Shown here: positions 62,004-64,000 of the stretch, one piece after another
Numbering within the stretch: the stretch's first letter is position 1
How the letters are laid out: every line of letters starts with the position of its first letter
NCBI RefSeq assembly: GCF_014199395.1
Contig: NZ_JACIJM010000002.1
Span: 62,001 to 126,000 of the forward strand
Reading direction: 5' to 3'
Source: Yoonia ponticola
GTDB lineage: Bacteria > Pseudomonadota > Alphaproteobacteria > Rhodobacterales > Rhodobacteraceae
DNA: 64,000 nucleotides
The notes under the pieces: generated by a model
The model's database searches: none
Told to the model about the DNA's origin: nothing
The model's input: only the letters and a program-made list of their open reading frames with translations
Translations under genes and position numbers: made by a program

Positions 62004-62456
62004 TTAGCCGGGCGTGTGTGCTGCCATTGCTTCGTCGTGCAGGCGTTTGCTGACCTCTGGCGAGACCCCGAGGATTTCGGCGACTTGGTGCAGTAGGGCA
62101 TCTTCGGCTTCAGCTTCGACCCCGTCTGCAAAAACGACGGCCCAGAGGGCTGCGACTGTGGCTTCGCGTTCTGCGATACCGATTGCGTCGTGCAGGATTG
62201 TGGAGAGGGCGTCGGTGTCGGGCATTGCCTCTTCCAGCTTTTCGCATTCGGCCCGCATTTTGGCTGCTTGGACTGGATTCAGTGCATAGAGGTGCGCCAA
62301 GACGTCGTCGATTTGTTCAATTTCCTCAAAGAGGTAGGCTTTGTCGATTTTGGCCGCCCGCACGAGCAAGGCACCCATGGCGTGTTGTGCGTCTGCCTCG
62401 GGCAGTTTGGTGACTGAGGCTTCTTGGTGGAACATGGCTAGGATGCGGTCGAACAT
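62004..62456 (-). CDS. TerB-family protein
   Basis: 150 residues, all-helical. It has TerB/DjlA-type features: ALLVRAAKIDKAYLFEEIEQID near 30-50 and AALWAVVFADGVEAEAEDALLHQVAEILGV near 100-130, with paired acidic residues that could bind metal. No ter operon is nearby, so tellurite resistance should not be assumed. CGGAG lies 8 bases before the ATG. Lies upstream of pncB on the same strand but separated by a putative promoter. Confidence 0.8.
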   Translation of the reverse strand: MFDRILAMFHQEASVTKLPEADAQHAMGALLVRAAKIDKAYLFEEIEQIDDVLAHLYALNPVQAAKMRAECEKLEEAMPDTDALSTILHDAIGIAEREATVAALWAVVFADGVEAEAEDALLHQVAEILGVSPEVSKRLHDEAMAAHTPG

Positions 62457-62500
62457 TGTGGAGCTCCGATTAGGCGTTGATGAACATTAGCGAGGTGATG

Positions 62501-62550
62501 CCTTGGGGGCTAGCCCCCAAACCCCCAGGATATAAAGAGAGCCAAAGAAG
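62501..62550 (-). repeat. Dispersed repeat A, copy 3
   Basis: On the minus strand: GGCTTCTTTGGCTCTCTTT, ATATCCTGGGGGTTT, GGGGGCTAGCCCCC. It lies between divergent genes (TerB-like and EamA), so here it is not a simple 3'-end terminator. Confidence 0.6.
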
Positions 62551-62614
62551 CCTAAGAGGCGGTTGACCATCGCGAGGGCAAGGCAGAGAGTTCGCCGGAA
62601 TTCAGGGGAAACAT

Positions 62615-63499
62615 ATGGCCGGATCATTTCAGTTGCGCGTCGTTGCTATGGTTGTGGGTGCGATGGTTTTGATCGTGGGCGGCGATGTTGCGGGGCGGAT
62701 GTTGACCGCTGCCGGATTTTCCCAATTTTCCGTGGCCTGGGCGCGGTTTGCGCTGGCCGCTGTGGTGTTGGCGCCGCTGTGCGGATTGGAAAAAGGCGAG
62801 TTGCGGTTGCTGCTGAAGCCCGCGTTGATTTTCCGCGCTTGTTTGATTGCGGGCGGGATTGCGTCAATTTTGACTGCGTTAAAGACCGAGCAGTTGGCCA
62901 CAGTTTTTGGCGGCTTTTTTGTCGGCCCAATTATATCTTACGCATTGTCCGGTTTGGTGTTGAAAGAGCGCGTGACGCTGCCGCGCACCGTGCTGTTGCT
63001 GGTTAGTTTTGGCGGCGTGTTGCTGGTTGTGAAACCGGGATTTGGGATGACGCCGGGGTTAGGCTTTGCCCTGCTCGCGGGGATGTTCCACGGTAGCTAT
63101 TTGGTCGCGACGCGGTGGCTCGCTGGATCATATCGCCCCCGCTTTTTGCTGTTCTCGCAATTGGTGATCGGGTCTGTCGTGCTAGCCCCGCTCGCGATTG
63201 CGCCTGTGCCAGCGGTCACGCCGCAGTTGCTGGGGTTGATCGTGGTGAGCGCGTTGGGGTCCGCTGTCGGCAACCTGCTGCTCGTTCTTGCGAACCGCGC
63301 CGCAGAAGCGTCGGTGATTGCCCCGCTGATCTACAGTCAGATCATTGTCGCGACCATCTTCGGCTTTTTGTTCTTTGGCGAGTGGCCGGATGCCATCGCG
63401 CTGCTCGGGCTTGTGATCATTATCGCGTCGGGCGCTGGATCAATTTGGGTGGTCGGCCGCGCGCGTCCTGTCGCAAAAGTGAGTTTACCGGACGTCTAA
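62615..63499 (+). CDS. EamA/DMT-superfamily transporter
   Basis: 294 residues with about ten membrane helices in two EamA repeats. The first has RMLTAAGFSQFSVAWARFALAAVVL and ends GFVLKERVT-like (GLVLKERVTLPR); the second ends FLFFGEWPDAIALLGLVIIIASG. CAGGGGAAA precedes the ATG. Substrate unknown; members export amino acids, purines or other metabolites. Confidence 0.88.
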   Translation: MAGSFQLRVVAMVVGAMVLIVGGDVAGRMLTAAGFSQFSVAWARFALAAVVLAPLCGLEKGELRLLLKPALIFRACLIAGGIASILTALKTEQLATVFGGFFVGPIISYALSGLVLKERVTLPRTVLLLVSFGGVLLVVKPGFGMTPGLGFALLAGMFHGSYLVATRWLAGSYRPRFLLFSQLVIGSVVLAPLAIAPVPAVTPQLLGLIVVSALGSAVGNLLLVLANRAAEASVIAPLIYSQIIVATIFGFLFFGEWPDAIALLGLVIIIASGAGSIWVVGRARPVAKVSLPDV

Positions 63500-63561
63500 A
63501 TTAGAGGATGCAGATGCGCCTGCCACCCGCTAAAATACGACAAACAGATCAAGGATTTCTC

Positions 63562-64000
63562 ATGACCGAAACATTGCGTGCCGCTGATGTGCTTGCCCGT
63601 CGCTTGTATGAAGCGGGGTGTCGTCATGCGTTCGGGATGCCGGGCGGCGAGGTGTTAACCTTGATCGATGCGCTTGAGACGGCTGGAATTGCGTTTCATC
63701 TGGCCCGTCATGAGAACGCGGCGGGGTTTATGGCCGAGGGCGTGCATCACGTTGACGGTGCGCCCGCGATTTTGGTCGCGACTGTTGGACCCGGTGCAAT
63801 GAACGGCGTGAATGTGGTCGCCAATGCCGAGCAGGATCGCGTGCCGCTGATCGTGCTGACCGGCTGCGTCGATGCGGCTGAAGCCCAGAGTTACACGCAC
63901 CAGGTTCTGGATCATCGCAAGGTGTTTGAACCGATCACAAAGGCTACGTTTACGCTGGATGCGCAGGCGGCTGGTATCATCGCGGAAAAGGCGATTGGGA
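63562..64000 (+). CDS. Thiamine-diphosphate-dependent enzyme, N-terminal part (cut by window edge)
   Basis: 146 codons are in the window and the frame is open at its end. The N-terminal Pyr domain of the acetolactate-synthase superfamily is clear: ADVLARRLYEAGCRHAFGMPGGEV, the catalytic Glu in ARHENAAGFMAEGV, and VATVGPGAMNGVNVVANA. AAGGA lies 6 bases before ATG 63562. The specific reaction (acetolactate synthase, decarboxylase or other) cannot be decided without the C-terminal cofactor domain. Confidence 0.88.
   Translation, partial: MTETLRAADVLARRLYEAGCRHAFGMPGGEVLTLIDALETAGIAFHLARHENAAGFMAEGVHHVDGAPAILVATVGPGAMNGVNVVANAEQDRVPLIVLTGCVDAAEAQSYTHQVLDHRKVFEPITKATFTLDAQAAGIIAEKAIG

Noticed and set aside
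62004-62456. Tellurite-resistance gene
   Set aside because: The protein resembles TerB, but no ter partners are present. Tellurite resistance is not supported.

Overview
The window reads as chromosomal DNA of a marine alphaproteobacterium of the order Rhodobacterales (Roseobacter group). The evidence is moderately high GC, aerobic cobaltochelatase genes (cobW/cobN/cobO), a mitochondrial-type complex I accessory subunit (NDUFS4-like), a full taurine dissimilation locus with a MocR-type TauR, SoeABC-type sulfite oxidation, and a DinB with an N-terminal zinc-ribbon. I see no prophage, insertion sequence, CRISPR array or rRNA operon. There is one tRNA (Val, GAC).

Layout. 0-6 kb: late aerobic cobalamin synthesis (cobW end, GNAT, cobN, cobO) and a 55-codon gene on the other strand. 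6-10 kb: MYG1-like hydrolase, NDUFS4-like protein, uvrB, membrane-anchored NYN/Zc3h12a-type nuclease. 10.1-27.5 kb: an organosulfonate island. It holds tauABC plus an HpsN-like dehydrogenase on the minus strand, and tpa, tauR, xsc, a TauE-type exporter, pta, ackA and soeABC on the plus strand. Together they can import taurine, transaminate it to sulfoacetaldehyde, cleave that to acetyl phosphate and sulfite, recover the carbon as acetyl-CoA or acetate plus ATP, and export sulfite or oxidise it to sulfate. Paired CTGG-type direct repeats with 22-23 bp register lie before tpa, tauR and xsc and look like TauR sites.

27.5-35.7 kb: a galactoside island under a divergent IclR regulator (GH36 alpha-galactosidase, dgoK, dgoA, SMP-30 lactonase, GH42 beta-galactosidase, galM). 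It is a De Ley-Doudoroff galactose route lacking galactose dehydrogenase, galactonate dehydratase and a transporter within the window. 35.8-42 kb: dinB, GFA protein, N-formylglutamate amidohydrolase, tRNA-Val, rpmJ, a secreted three-repeat PPC protein and, facing it, a caspase-fold protein whose catalytic His and Cys appear replaced. 42-50.6 kb: a minus-strand branched-chain-type ABC transporter (livGHMK-F) bracketed by two acyl-CoA ligases. 50.8-58.6 kb: a formate dehydrogenase alpha subunit without partner subunits, YggT, a hotdog thioesterase, a UMF1-family MFS protein, mepA, a phytase-like esterase, and a queuosine-precursor transporter. 58.6-64 kb: a structured short transcript unit with an unusually long anti-16S match, arfB, an AT-rich SIR2-like gene just downstream of pncB, a TerB-like gene, an EamA transporter and the start of a thiamine-diphosphate enzyme.

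The least explained material is (i) three families of short dispersed repeats, two of which also occur in frame inside cobN; (ii) the structured RNA/mini-ORF at 58.68-58.85 kb; (iii) the SIR2-like gene coupled to NAD biosynthesis; and (iv) the PPC/pseudo-caspase pair. All family assignments come from reading motifs by eye; no database search was run.
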